From Tatumella saanichensis (GTDB taxonomy: Bacteria > Pseudomonadota > Gammaproteobacteria > Enterobacterales > Enterobacteriaceae), in the NCBI RefSeq assembly GCF_000439375.1, contig NZ_ATMI01000001.1:1-64000 (forward strand): 64,000 nt of DNA, read 5' to 3'. The translations under genes were made by a program, and so were the position numbers. Every line of letters begins with the position of its first letter. Positions within the stretch are counted from its first letter, which is position 1. Below are positions 8,025-16,973 of this stretch, one piece after another. The notes below the pieces were generated by a model. The model saw nothing but the letters and a program-made list of their open reading frames with translations, was not told where the DNA came from and searched no databases.

Positions 8025-9509
8025 TTACTGACTGAATGGATTACCACTGTGGCGCGGTGTCGCAGTATGACGGACCGCCGCAGGTGTTGCACTTGCCCGT
8101 GAAGCCTGCATTGGCGCAGAACCATCGGCCTCAGCATCCTGTTGTGGATTTTCAGGGGCAACGGTATCCGGTGCGGTGGGGACATCTTTACCCAACTGTG
8201 CATTCAGTGAGGCCAGATCTTGCTCATTAAGGGTGCCCAGTGCATATTTGATATTCAACTGGTTAATCAGATAGCTGTAACGGGCATCCGACAATTGCTG
8301 CTTGGCATTATACAGTGTGGTGGTGGCATCCAGCACATCGACAATGGTACGAGTACCGACCTGATAACCGGCTTCCATCGCATCCAAAGAACTCTGTGCA
8401 GAGACGACAGCCTGTTTATAGGCGTTAATACTACTGATAGAAGCATTCACGTTATTATACGAGGAGCGAACCGTCTGAACTGCTGAACGGTGGGCGCTTT
8501 CCAGTTTTTCGCTGGCGCTGACAAAGCTGTATTCCGCCTGTTTCACTTGGGAGGAGACTGCGCCGCCACTGTACAGTGGGATAGACAGGCTCAGACCCAC
8601 TTGGGTGGTGCCGGCAATAGAATCTTGAGTGGTGGAGGTAGTATGCGACCGGTAACCGTCATACTTACTGTTAGACATCCCGGTAGAGGCGGTCAGTCCC
8701 AAGGTTGGCATATGGCCAGACTCTGCATATTTGATCTGCTGACGGGCCAAATCCTGGGATAAACGCGCTGACAGTAAGGTCAGGTTATGGTTATCTGCCT
8801 GTTTAAGTAAGGCTGAAACGGTTTCCGGTTTTTCAGTACTGAAACGGTTGATATTTAAGGATGCCAGTGCGTAGTAGTCGTTACCGGTGATCTGACGCAG
8901 CGCTTCCATTTTATTATCAAGATTATTGCGGGCAGTCACTTCGTTGGCCAACACACTGTCATACTGTGCGCGGGCATTCTGTACGTCGGTAATCGCAACC
9001 AAGCCGACATTAAAGCGCTGGGTGGTCTGGTCCAACTCGCGATAAATTGACTGCTTCTGCGCTTCGGTATAAGACAGGGTATCAATGGCACTCAGCACAT
9101 TAAAATAGGCGGTGGCAGTGTTCAGGATTAAATCCTGCTGGGCTACCTGATAGGTGACGTCCTGAATACCTGCGGTTTTTTCCTGTAAGGTCAGGGCGCG
9201 CCATTTCGACATATCAAAAATCGTCTGGGTCAATTGCAGTGAGGCACTCCCGATATTAGAACGAATGCCACTGTTATCACGGTAGCCACTATTGAAATCG
9301 TAATCACCGCCCAAACCTAACTGGGGTAATAACGGGCTGCGGGACTCATTAATTTTTTCAAAGGCGGCATCGCGATCAGCGGCAGCACTGCGCAGGTCTG
9401 GGTTAGAATTACGGGCTTGCTGATAGACCTGCAACAGGTCTTCTGCCTGACTAAGCTGTGTAAAGCTGGCAAGACTCATGCCAATGATGACGGGGAGCAA
9501 TTTTTTCAT
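8025..9509 (-). CDS. tolC: Outer membrane efflux channel TolC
   Basis: 494 residues, matching the TolC family throughout: signal peptide cut after QLSQA, repeats such as SRSPLLPQLGLGGDYDF, TLQEKTAGIQDVTYQV and GTRTIVDVLDATTTLYNAKQ. It forms the trimeric outer membrane and periplasmic channel shared by AcrAB-type pumps and type I secretion. The frame is open two codons further (9515), but AAGGA abuts that ATG directly while lying 6 bases before the ATG at 9507-9509, so the second start is preferred. It diverges from nudF; ygiB and ygiC follow. Confidence 0.95.
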   Translation of the reverse strand: MKKLLPVIIGMSLASFTQLSQAEDLLQVYQQARNSNPDLRSAAADRDAAFEKINESRSPLLPQLGLGGDYDFNSGYRDNSGIRSNIGSASLQLTQTIFDMSKWRALTLQEKTAGIQDVTYQVAQQDLILNTATAYFNVLSAIDTLSYTEAQKQSIYRELDQTTQRFNVGLVAITDVQNARAQYDSVLANEVTARNNLDNKMEALRQITGNDYYALASLNINRFSTEKPETVSALLKQADNHNLTLLSARLSQDLARQQIKYAESGHMPTLGLTASTGMSNSKYDGYRSHTTSTTQDSIAGTTQVGLSLSIPLYSGGAVSSQVKQAEYSFVSASEKLESAHRSAVQTVRSSYNNVNASISSINAYKQAVVSAQSSLDAMEAGYQVGTRTIVDVLDATTTLYNAKQQLSDARYSYLINQLNIKYALGTLNEQDLASLNAQLGKDVPTAPDTVAPENPQQDAEADGSAPMQASRASATPAAVRHTATPRHSGNPFSQ

Positions 9510-9732
9510 TTGCATTCCTTGTTTTGCAGCGAAATTGCATAAATGGTGCTATCGGGTGCCAAAAAATAATCAGCGATTCTATCAGAGTCAGAGGGCATGT
9601 TAAGTTGGCTTAACGTGCCATCCGCGGGGGGCTGCGTAAAATAAAAGCCAAACATCGCCTGCAACGGGGTGTAATACTCTCAGTCAGTGACACCGGACGC
9701 GGAACCCATTAAACGTTTTCAGGAGTTGCACA

Positions 9733-10368
9733 ATGCCAGAGAATCAACAATCGCCTGCTACTTTCCAGCGTAGAGATGTAGAAATTATTACAAGGGAAAG
9801 ATTGTATAAAGGTTTTTTTTCATTAATTAAGTACCGCTTTCGCCATCGCCTGTTCTCCGGTGCCTTGAGTAAAGTCATTGAGCGCGAAGTGTTTGAGCGC
9901 GGCCACGCGGCGGCGGTGCTGCCGTATGATGCCCAGCGCGATGAGGTGGTGCTGGTGGAACAGATACGTATCCCTGCCTATGATTCAAGTCAAACCCCAT
10001 GGCTACTGGAGATAGTGGCGGGTATGATAGGGGCAGGTGAAACCGGCGAACAGGTCGCCCGCCGGGAAGCGATGGAAGAGGCGGGACTAACCCTTGGACG
10101 GATCAAACCGGTTATCGACTATTTGTCGAGCCCCGGCGGGAGTAGTGAGCGAATTGCGGTCATGGTGGGCGAAACGGATGCCACTCAGGCAAAAGGCTGT
10201 CACGGTCTGGACGAAGAGAATGAGGATATTCTGGTGCGGGTGGTAAGCAGGGAACAGGCTTACCAATGGGTTGAACAGGGGATGATTGATAACGCAGCCA
10301 CTGTGATTGCCCTGCAATGGCTTGAACTGCATCACAGAAGACTGACAGAAGAATGGAAGGCCACATGA
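9733..10368 (+). CDS. nudF: ADP-ribose pyrophosphatase NudF
   Basis: A 211-residue Nudix hydrolase. The Nudix box occupies about residues 97-119 (G-x5-E-x7-REAMEEAGL), with both catalytic glutamates. It splits ADP-ribose into AMP and ribose-5-phosphate in the cytosol. First gene of nudF-yqiB-cpdA-yqiA-parE, the same order as in E. coli. Its stop overlaps the yqiB start as ATGA. Confidence 0.93.
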   Translation: MPENQQSPATFQRRDVEIITRERLYKGFFSLIKYRFRHRLFSGALSKVIEREVFERGHAAAVLPYDAQRDEVVLVEQIRIPAYDSSQTPWLLEIVAGMIGAGETGEQVARREAMEEAGLTLGRIKPVIDYLSSPGGSSERIAVMVGETDATQAKGCHGLDEENEDILVRVVSREQAYQWVEQGMIDNAATVIALQWLELHHRRLTEEWKAT

Positions 10369-10790
10369 CACAACGCTACACTCCTGATTTCCCTGAAATG
10401 ATGCGTCTCAATGAGACCAACTATGCGCAGTTGCGCCGTTTACTGCCCCGCGACGAGCGGGAAGGGGAAATGACCAGTTATCAGATTAACGGTGCTCGCT
10501 ATCGTCTGACGATAGAGGAATCTACCCGCTACACCACCCGGGTCAATATCAGCCAAGTGGCACCGGCAGTCAGTTATTGGAGTCTACCGGCCATGTCGGT
10601 GCGGTTGTATCATGATGCGCGGGTCGCAGAAGTGTGTTCAACACAGCAGATCTTTCGCTTCAAAGGGCGTTATGATTACCCGAATAAAAAGTTACATCAG
10701 CGTGACGAGAAACATCAAATCAACCAGTTTCTGGCCGAATGGCTACGCTACTGCTTGTTACAGGGCACGATGGCCGAAGCAGTGTGTTAA
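10365..10790 (+). CDS. yqiB: DUF1249 protein YqiB
   Basis: 141 residues, DUF1249. Landmarks are [17 protein letters not shown] at the N terminus and [20 protein letters not shown] near the end. Start set at the ATG overlapping the nudF stop, because E. coli YqiB begins at the equivalent residue; an in-frame ATG four codons earlier is less likely. Function unknown, always beside nudF and cpdA. Confidence 0.88.
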   Translation: MTQRYTPDFPEMMRLNETNYAQLRRLLPRDEREGEMTSYQINGARYRLTIEESTRYTTRVNISQVAPAVSYWSLPAMSVRLYHDARVAEVCSTQQIFRFKGRYDYPNKKLHQRDEKHQINQFLAEWLRYCLLQGTMAEAVC

Positions 10791-10825
10791 TTTCCGACCC
10801 ACGGTGCGCTTACTAAGGATGTCAC

Positions 10826-11653
10826 TTGGACAGTGTATTACAACCCCAGATCGCTGACCCTTCACAGATACGTGTGTTGCAACTCACGGATACTCATCTG
10901 TTTCAGGGCCAGCATGAAACCCTGCTGGGGGTTAATACCTGGGCGGGTTTCCAGGCAGTACTTGATGCGATACTTGCCAGTGGTCCGCATTTTGACTTGG
11001 TGATCGCCACCGGTGATCTTGCCCAAGACCACAGTCCACAAGCTTACCGACACTTTGCTGAGGGGATTGCCCGTCTACCGGCCCCTTGTGTCTGGCTACC
11101 GGGCAACCACGATTTTCAGCCTGCGATGTACGCGACCTTGGCAGAGGCCGGTATTAGCCAAGCCCGACAGGTGCTGTTGGGCGATCACTGGCAAATGCTG
11201 CTGCTCGACAGCCAAGTATACGGGGTGCCCCATGGCATGCTCAGTGATTTTCAGCTGGAGTGGCTGGAAAAGACCTTAGCGGTGACACCGGAGCGTGACA
11301 GCGTTATTTTGCTGCATCATCATCCTCTGTCCTCTGGTTGTCGCTGGCTGGATCAGCACAGCTTACGCAACTCCCATCAGTTGGATGCGATACTCAGTGA
11401 CTATCCCCGAGCCCGTACTCTGGTTTGCGGGCATATTCATCAGGAAATGGATGCCTTATGGCAGGGGCGACGGGTGTTGGCGACGCCCTCGACCTGTGTA
11501 CAGTTCAAACCCCATTGCAGCGGTTTCACTATTGATACCGTCGCCCCCGGTTGGCGGACGTTAACCCTAGCAACGGGAGGGAGGCTAGAGACGCAGGTCG
11601 ACCGCCTCGACACCCAAGATTTTGCACCCGATTTGGAATCTGAAGGATATTAG
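10826..11653 (+). CDS. cpdA: 3',5'-cyclic-AMP phosphodiesterase CpdA
   Basis: 275 residues, calcineurin-like metallophosphoesterase. All five metal blocks are present: TDTHLF, GDLAQD, GNHDF, HHHPL and GHIHQE. It degrades cAMP and so tunes CRP signalling. The start is TTG at 10826 with AAGGA just upstream; the resulting N terminus ([10 protein letters not shown]) aligns with the E. coli start. Third gene of the parE operon. Confidence 0.93.
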   Translation: MDSVLQPQIADPSQIRVLQLTDTHLFQGQHETLLGVNTWAGFQAVLDAILASGPHFDLVIATGDLAQDHSPQAYRHFAEGIARLPAPCVWLPGNHDFQPAMYATLAEAGISQARQVLLGDHWQMLLLDSQVYGVPHGMLSDFQLEWLEKTLAVTPERDSVILLHHHPLSSGCRWLDQHSLRNSHQLDAILSDYPRARTLVCGHIHQEMDALWQGRRVLATPSTCVQFKPHCSGFTIDTVAPGWRTLTLATGGRLETQVDRLDTQDFAPDLESEGY

Positions 11654-11657
11654 TCCG

Positions 11658-12239
11658 ATGTCTGTTTTGCTTTACCTGCATGGTTTTAATAGCTCGCCGC
11701 AGTCGGTGAAAGCCACCCTGTTGCAGAAGTGGATGCAACAGCACCATCCGCAGGTCAGGATGATCATTCCGCAATTACCGGATTACCCTGACCAAGCCGC
11801 GATGATGCTGGAGGAGCTGGTGATGCAGTATGCCGGTCAGCCGCTGGGCATTGTCGGTTCTTCCCTCGGCGGTTACTATGCCACTTGGCTCTCCCAATGT
11901 TTTATGTTGCCAGCAGTGGTGATCAACCCGGCGGTACGGCCATTTGAACTGTTAGAGCACTATCTGGGGCCGAATCGTAACCCGTACACCGGCCAAGAAT
12001 ATGTGTTAGAGTCTCGCCATATTGATGACCTGAAAGTGATGCAGGTCGCACCGCTGGAAGCGCCGGACCTGCTGTGGCTGCTGCTTCAGACCGGTGATGA
12101 AGTGCTCGATTACCGGCAAGCGCTGGACTACTACGCCCTTTGTCGACAGAGCGTTGAAGTCGGCGGCGATCACGCCTTCCGTGATGTGCAACGCTACTTT
12201 ACACCGTTAACAGAGTTTCTGGGCTTAACCTGCGACTGA
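11658..12239 (+). CDS. yqiA: Esterase YqiA
   Basis: 193 residues, exactly the E. coli length, UPF0227 alpha/beta hydrolase. It starts [16 protein letters not shown], with an oxyanion-type HGF motif and the nucleophile elbow GSSLGG. A frame extending upstream to 11622 lies inside cpdA and is rejected. Esterase activity is known for the family; the natural substrate is not. Confidence 0.92.
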   Translation: MSVLLYLHGFNSSPQSVKATLLQKWMQQHHPQVRMIIPQLPDYPDQAAMMLEELVMQYAGQPLGIVGSSLGGYYATWLSQCFMLPAVVINPAVRPFELLEHYLGPNRNPYTGQEYVLESRHIDDLKVMQVAPLEAPDLLWLLLQTGDEVLDYRQALDYYALCRQSVEVGGDHAFRDVQRYFTPLTEFLGLTCD

Positions 12240-12287
12240 ACCGGCGTGCCCGTCGGATAACCCCATTCAGAAAAACGAAAGAGAACG

Positions 12288-14183
12288 ATGACTCAATCAA
12301 GTTATAACGCGGATTCTATTGAAGTATTGACCGGGCTTGAACCTGTCCGCCGACGCCCGGGTATGTATACCGATACCGCGCGTCCCAACCATCTGGGTCA
12401 GGAAGTGATCGATAACAGTATCGATGAAGCGCTGGCGGGACATGCAAAACGCGTGGAAGTGGTCCTCCACGCCGATCAGTCATTAGAAGTGATCGATGAT
12501 GGCCGTGGTATGCCGGTGGATATCCACCCAGAAGAAGGGGTACCGGCCATTGAACTGATTTTCTGCCGCTTACACGCCGGGGGGAAATTTTCCAATAAAA
12601 ACTACCAATTCTCCGGCGGTCTACATGGCGTCGGGATTTCGGTGGTCAATGCCTTATCGACCCGGGTGGAAGTGACCGTGCGCCGTCAGGGCGAAGTGTA
12701 CGAAATGGCCTTTGAAAACGGTGAAAAGGTCGAAGATTTACGGGTCACCGGCACAGTAGGCCGCCGTAACAGCGGCAGCCGGGTACGCTTTTGGCCGGAT
12801 GCCTCGTTCTTTGACAGCCCACGCTTCTCCGTGTCGCGTCTGACACATCTATTGAAAGCCAAAGCGGTGCTCTGTCCGGGCGTCGAGATTATTTTCCGTG
12901 ATATTGCCGCTAAAACTGAGCAGCGCTGGCATTACGAAGATGGCCTTACTGACTACTTAAAAGAGTCAGTGAATGGTCTGGTGACGCTGCCGGAAAACCC
13001 GTTTGTCGGCACCTTTGCCGGCGAGACCGAAGCTGTTGACTGGGCGCTATTGTGGCTGCCGGAAGGGGGGGAGTTACTCACCGAAAGTTACGTCAACTTG
13101 ATCCCAACCATGCAGGGAGGTACCCACGTTAATGGCCTGCGTCAGGGGCTGCTGGATGCTATCCGTAACTTCTGTGAATACCGCAATATTCTGCCGCGCG
13201 GCGTTAAGCTGTCAGCCGAGGATATCTGGGATCGCTGTGCCTATGTCTTGTCGGTAAAAATGCAGGATCCGCAGTTTGCTGGTCAGACCAAAGAGCGTCT
13301 CTCTTCCCGTCAGTCCGCCGCGTTTGTCTCAGCGATTGTCAAAGATGCCTTTAGTCTGTGGTTGAACCAGAACGTCCAACTGGCTGAACAACTGGCAGAA
13401 ATGGCGATTGCCAGCGCACAGCGTCGTCTACGGGCAGCCAAAAAAGTGGTGCGTAAAAAGATCACCAGCGGTCCGGCACTGCCTGGCAAACTGGTAGACT
13501 GCACCGCTCAGGATCTGAATAAAACCGAACTGTTCTTGGTAGAAGGGGACTCGGCAGGCGGCTCTGCCAAACAGGCCCGTGACCGTGAGTTCCAGGCGAT
13601 CATGCCGCTGAAAGGTAAGATCTTGAACACCTGGGAGGTGTCATCTGACGAAGTTTTGGCTTCCCAGGAAGTGCATGACATTTCTGTCGCTATGGGCATC
13701 GACCCAGACAGCGATGACCTTAGTATGCTGCGTTACGGCAAAATCTGCATCTTGGCGGATGCGGATTCTGATGGTCTGCACATTGCCACCTTGCTGTGCG
13801 CGCTATTCGTTCGTCATTTCCCGGCGCTGGTGCGGGGCGGGCATGTCTATGTGGCGATGCCTCCGTTGTACCGAATCGATCTTGGCAAAGAGGTCTATTA
13901 TGCCCTCGATGAAGACGAAAAAGCAGGGGTGCTGGAGCAACTGAAACGGAAAAAAGGGAAAGTTAACGTTCAGCGCTTCAAAGGGTTAGGTGAGATGAAC
14001 CCGATGCAGTTACGGGAAACCACCCTTGATCCGAATACCCGTCGTTTGGTGCAGTTGGCCATCGATGAGCAGGATAACGAAGAGACCCTGAAAATCATGG
14101 ATATGTTACTGGCGAAGAAACGCTCTGAAGACCGCCGTAACTGGTTACAGGAACGGGGTGATAAAGTGGATATCGAGGTATAA
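12288..14183 (+). CDS. parE: DNA topoisomerase IV subunit B ParE
   Basis: 631 residues, one more than E. coli ParE. The N-terminal GHKL ATPase has EVIDNSIDEAL, DDGRGMPVD and GGLHGVG. The TOPRIM part has EGDSAGGSAKQARDR and DADSDGLHI. The C terminus includes QRFKGLGEMNP. With ParC (16974-19250) it forms topoisomerase IV, which unlinks replicated chromosomes. It ends the nudF operon and is followed by a terminator. Confidence 0.96.
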   Translation: MTQSSYNADSIEVLTGLEPVRRRPGMYTDTARPNHLGQEVIDNSIDEALAGHAKRVEVVLHADQSLEVIDDGRGMPVDIHPEEGVPAIELIFCRLHAGGKFSNKNYQFSGGLHGVGISVVNALSTRVEVTVRRQGEVYEMAFENGEKVEDLRVTGTVGRRNSGSRVRFWPDASFFDSPRFSVSRLTHLLKAKAVLCPGVEIIFRDIAAKTEQRWHYEDGLTDYLKESVNGLVTLPENPFVGTFAGETEAVDWALLWLPEGGELLTESYVNLIPTMQGGTHVNGLRQGLLDAIRNFCEYRNILPRGVKLSAEDIWDRCAYVLSVKMQDPQFAGQTKERLSSRQSAAFVSAIVKDAFSLWLNQNVQLAEQLAEMAIASAQRRLRAAKKVVRKKITSGPALPGKLVDCTAQDLNKTELFLVEGDSAGGSAKQARDREFQAIMPLKGKILNTWEVSSDEVLASQEVHDISVAMGIDPDSDDLSMLRYGKICILADADSDGLHIATLLCALFVRHFPALVRGGHVYVAMPPLYRIDLGKEVYYALDEDEKAGVLEQLKRKKGKVNVQRFKGLGEMNPMQLRETTLDPNTRRLVQLAIDEQDNEETLKIMDMLLAKKRSEDRRNWLQERGDKVDIEV

Positions 14184-14205
14184 TTCGGCGTTCACCGGTT
14201 GTCTG

Positions 14206-14236
14206 CGCCCGGCCTTGTGCCGGGCGTTGTTATTTT
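14206..14236 (+). terminator. Intrinsic terminator after parE
   Basis: CGCCCGG and CCGGGCG form a 7-bp GC stem with a 7-base loop, followed by TTGTTATTTT. Confidence 0.7.
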
Positions 14237-14367
14237 GCCCCACCGCCACAACGGATAAACCCGGTAGCAGTGGTGTTTGGTATAACCTGAATCAATCCGG
14301 CCATCTTTCAGCGCCGGGAGTAAAACAGGGATCAGGCACAGGCTGTTGCCGATCGCCGGAGCTGTCG

Positions 14368-15357
14368 ATGAAAGTAACCCTTGAAGAGATGCGTATTCTG
14401 ACGGCAGTGGCCGACAGTGGGTCAATTACTGCCGCAGCAGAAAAGCTGTCGATGACTGTCTCCACCGTCAGCCGAGCCCTCAGCCGCTTAGAGAGCCGCC
14501 TGGAAACCACCCTGATGCAGCGCACGACGCGGCGTATGGCGTTGACTCCGGAAGGAGAGCTATTTTTGCAACGGGCGCGAGAGATCCTGATGGCGGTCGA
14601 GGCGGCGGAAGATGAACTGGCGCTGCGCCGGGAAACTCCGTCCGGCCGGTTACGTATCAATACTGCTCCCTCTTTTATGCAGCATGTGATCGTGCCGTTG
14701 CTGGGGGAATTTATGCGACGTTATCCCCAGATTGAGCCGGAATTGGCTACCGATGACCTGCCGATTGACCTGCTGGAGCAGCAAGCTGATATTGCTATCC
14801 GCATGGGTGCGCTGGCGGATTCGGGTATCCATGCTCGTATCCTTGGGTACAGCCCGCTGCGGTTGTTTGCCAGTCCAGACTATTTACGTCGCTATGGCAT
14901 GCCTTCAGACAGTCGCCAGCTTGGGGAGCATCGTACTTTAGGGTTTACCCGCCCACAGGTGCACAACTTCTGGCCGGTGCGTGACGAGCAGCAGCAATTT
15001 ATTCAGATAAACCCCGCAATCCGCGCTTCAAGCGGGGAAACGATCCAACAATTAGCCATCGCCGGTCAGGGCATTGCCCGACTCTCCGATTTTGCTTCTG
15101 CCACCGCGGTCGCCCAAGGATTACTGGTGCCGGTACTGACCGCAGAAACCCGGCCAATGCTGCTGCCGGTTCATGCGGTCTGGTATCACCATGCTGGCTT
15201 AGCGGGTAGGGTGCGTTGTTTTATTGATTACCTGCAACAGGCGGTGATAGAACATGGCCTGTTGCAGCCGCCGTCGCTGGCGGGGGAAATCAGCGAAAAA
15301 TCTGCTGCAGATGATCGCGATATGCGGCCAGATAGTGATCGACCTGCGGATCTTTGA
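14368..15357 (+). CDS. LysR-family transcriptional regulator
   Basis: 329 residues with a canonical LysR layout. The winged HTH is near residues 1-60 (LRILTAVADSGSITAAAEKL-type block, STVSRALSRLE). An effector-binding domain follows, with the usual VDLAIR-like strand (ADIAIRMGAL). The frame is open from 14158, but the ATG at 14368 places the HTH at the N terminus as in the family. The C-terminal tail (EKSAADDRDMRPDSDRPADL) extends beyond the usual end and overlaps mdaB antisense by 68 bases. Its target is unknown; mdaB, convergent to it, is one candidate. Confidence 0.8.
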   Translation: MKVTLEEMRILTAVADSGSITAAAEKLSMTVSTVSRALSRLESRLETTLMQRTTRRMALTPEGELFLQRAREILMAVEAAEDELALRRETPSGRLRINTAPSFMQHVIVPLLGEFMRRYPQIEPELATDDLPIDLLEQQADIAIRMGALADSGIHARILGYSPLRLFASPDYLRRYGMPSDSRQLGEHRTLGFTRPQVHNFWPVRDEQQQFIQINPAIRASSGETIQQLAIAGQGIARLSDFASATAVAQGLLVPVLTAETRPMLLPVHAVWYHHAGLAGRVRCFIDYLQQAVIEHGLLQPPSLAGEISEKSAADDRDMRPDSDRPADL

Positions 15358-15871
15358 TCACATCATTGCAGATAAAGGTCGGCAGCGGTTCCATTCCTAG
15401 GAACTGGCAGGCTTTATGGAAATGCAGATAGACGCCATCGACCCCCACCCCTTCGAAGAACTGCTGTGGATCAGTGAAGGCTTCCAGAGGGGCGTTCCAG
15501 GTCAGTGACAGCAGGTATTTCTTGCCTTGGATCAGACCGCCGGAACCGTATTTCTTGGTGCTATCCTCACGGCTACGGCCATCACTGGCGTACAGTCGGC
15601 CATGACCATAGGTAAACACCTCATCAATGTATTTCTTTACCGTCCAGGGTTCACCCATCCACCAGCCAGGCATCTGAAAAATCACCACATCATGGCTGAC
15701 AAACTTCTCAATTTCCGCCTCAATGTCGTAGCCCTGATCAATACGGGTGACGGAGACGTGATGCCCGAGACGGCGCAGTTCTTCCGCCCCAGCGTCAGCC
15801 AAGGTGTGGTTTAACTGACCTTTGGAGTGGCCGAAGGTGGTGCCGCCATCAATTAACAAAATCTGACTCAT
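15290..15871 (-). CDS. mdaB: NADPH:quinone reductase MdaB
   Basis: 193 residues, the same length as E. coli MdaB. Flavodoxin-fold FAD quinone reductase with PGWWMGEPWTVKKYIDEVFT, LYASDGRSR, YGSGGLIQGKKY and FHKACQFLGMEPLPTF. It reduces quinones by two electrons and protects against redox cycling. The start at 15871 has GAGGAAAG just upstream, so a longer frame to 15943 is not used. The 3' end overlaps the convergent LysR gene. Confidence 0.93.
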   Translation of the reverse strand: MSQILLIDGGTTFGHSKGQLNHTLADAGAEELRRLGHHVSVTRIDQGYDIEAEIEKFVSHDVVIFQMPGWWMGEPWTVKKYIDEVFTYGHGRLYASDGRSREDSTKKYGSGGLIQGKKYLLSLTWNAPLEAFTDPQQFFEGVGVDGVYLHFHKACQFLGMEPLPTFICNDVIKDPQVDHYLAAYRDHLQQIFR

Positions 15872-16010
15872 TACACTTTCCTCATCAATGATTTCAGTCA
15901 TTGTCAGGGCTGGCGCACACAGAAAAAACCCAGCCGGTTGCATAATACCTTTGCGAATAATGCAATAATCTCGGAGGGAGCCTTCTCTCCCTCTGATCAG
16001 GAAATGAAAA

Positions 16011-16781
16011 ATGATAAAAAAAACCTTGTTAGCACTGACATTACTGCCTGCGCTAGCCTATGCTGACTCGCATCTCGACACTGTTCTGCAAACCAAAGAA
16101 CTGAAAATCTGTACCACCGGCGATTACAAGCCTTACAGCTATCTTCGTCCAGACGGACAGTATCAAGGGCTGGACGTTACCATGGCGGAATCACTGGCTA
16201 AAAGCCTAGGTGCCAAGCCAGTTTGGGTGGCGACTACATGGAAAACACTGAGCAATGACTTTACGGCTAAGCACTGTGATATCGCGGTGGGCGGTATTTC
16301 GGTAACCTTGAAACGTCAACAGAGCGCTTGGTTTGCGGCATCCCTTGGCAGCGACGGTAAAATTCCGCTGGTACGCTGTGCCGATAGTCAGAAATATCAG
16401 ACCGTGGAGCAGCTTAACCGTCCGCAGGTACGGGTGATTGAACCGGCAGGCGGCACCAACGAAGCCTTTGTCCATCAGTATTTACCTCAAGCTAACCTGA
16501 CTCTGTTCCACGATAACGTTACAATTTTCCATGAATTACTGGCGCATCGCGCCGACGTGATGATCACCGATGCATCCGAAGCCCTCTACCAGAAAACCCT
16601 CAATCCGGGACTCTGTGCACTGGATCCGCAGCAGCCGCTACAGTACGGTGAAAAGGCCTATATGCTGCCGCGAGATGATATCAGCTGGAAGCTGTATGTT
16701 GACCAGTGGCTGCACCTCAGCCGTGCTACGGGGGAATATCAGAAAGCTGAACAGCAATGGATGGGCAGCTCCGCGCTGTGA
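16011..16781 (+). CDS. pheC: Periplasmic cyclohexadienyl dehydratase (PheC-like)
   Basis: 256 residues. A signal peptide (about 18 residues, ending ALAYA) is followed by a periplasmic solute-binding-protein fold. It matches Pseudomonas PheC, as I recall it, in many blocks: TTGDYKPYSY, DNVTIF, MITDA, LCALDPQQP, EKAYMLPRDD and YVDQWLH, with PAGGTNEAF close to its PGGTNEKF. PheC turns prephenate into phenylpyruvate (and arogenate into phenylalanine) in the periplasm. A plain amino-acid-binding protein is the alternative, but no ABC permease or ATPase genes are adjacent, which favours the enzyme. It sits alone between mdaB and parC; E. coli lacks it there. Confidence 0.75.
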   Translation: MIKKTLLALTLLPALAYADSHLDTVLQTKELKICTTGDYKPYSYLRPDGQYQGLDVTMAESLAKSLGAKPVWVATTWKTLSNDFTAKHCDIAVGGISVTLKRQQSAWFAASLGSDGKIPLVRCADSQKYQTVEQLNRPQVRVIEPAGGTNEAFVHQYLPQANLTLFHDNVTIFHELLAHRADVMITDASEALYQKTLNPGLCALDPQQPLQYGEKAYMLPRDDISWKLYVDQWLHLSRATGEYQKAEQQWMGSSAL

Positions 16782-16973
16782 CGCTATCAGGGAAGGGACT
16801 CCCGCTGATTTTTCACGACCAGCCTCGACACTCAGCGCTGAGCGCATGCGGCTGGATATCGGTGATCTCAACGGTCAGTACCTGTGACTAAGCTCTGGGA
16901 ATAATGTACTATCCCCGCCAGATAACCGCCGCCGACTGGTGTCCGGCTGGCCGAGAAGTGAGGACTGATTAAC

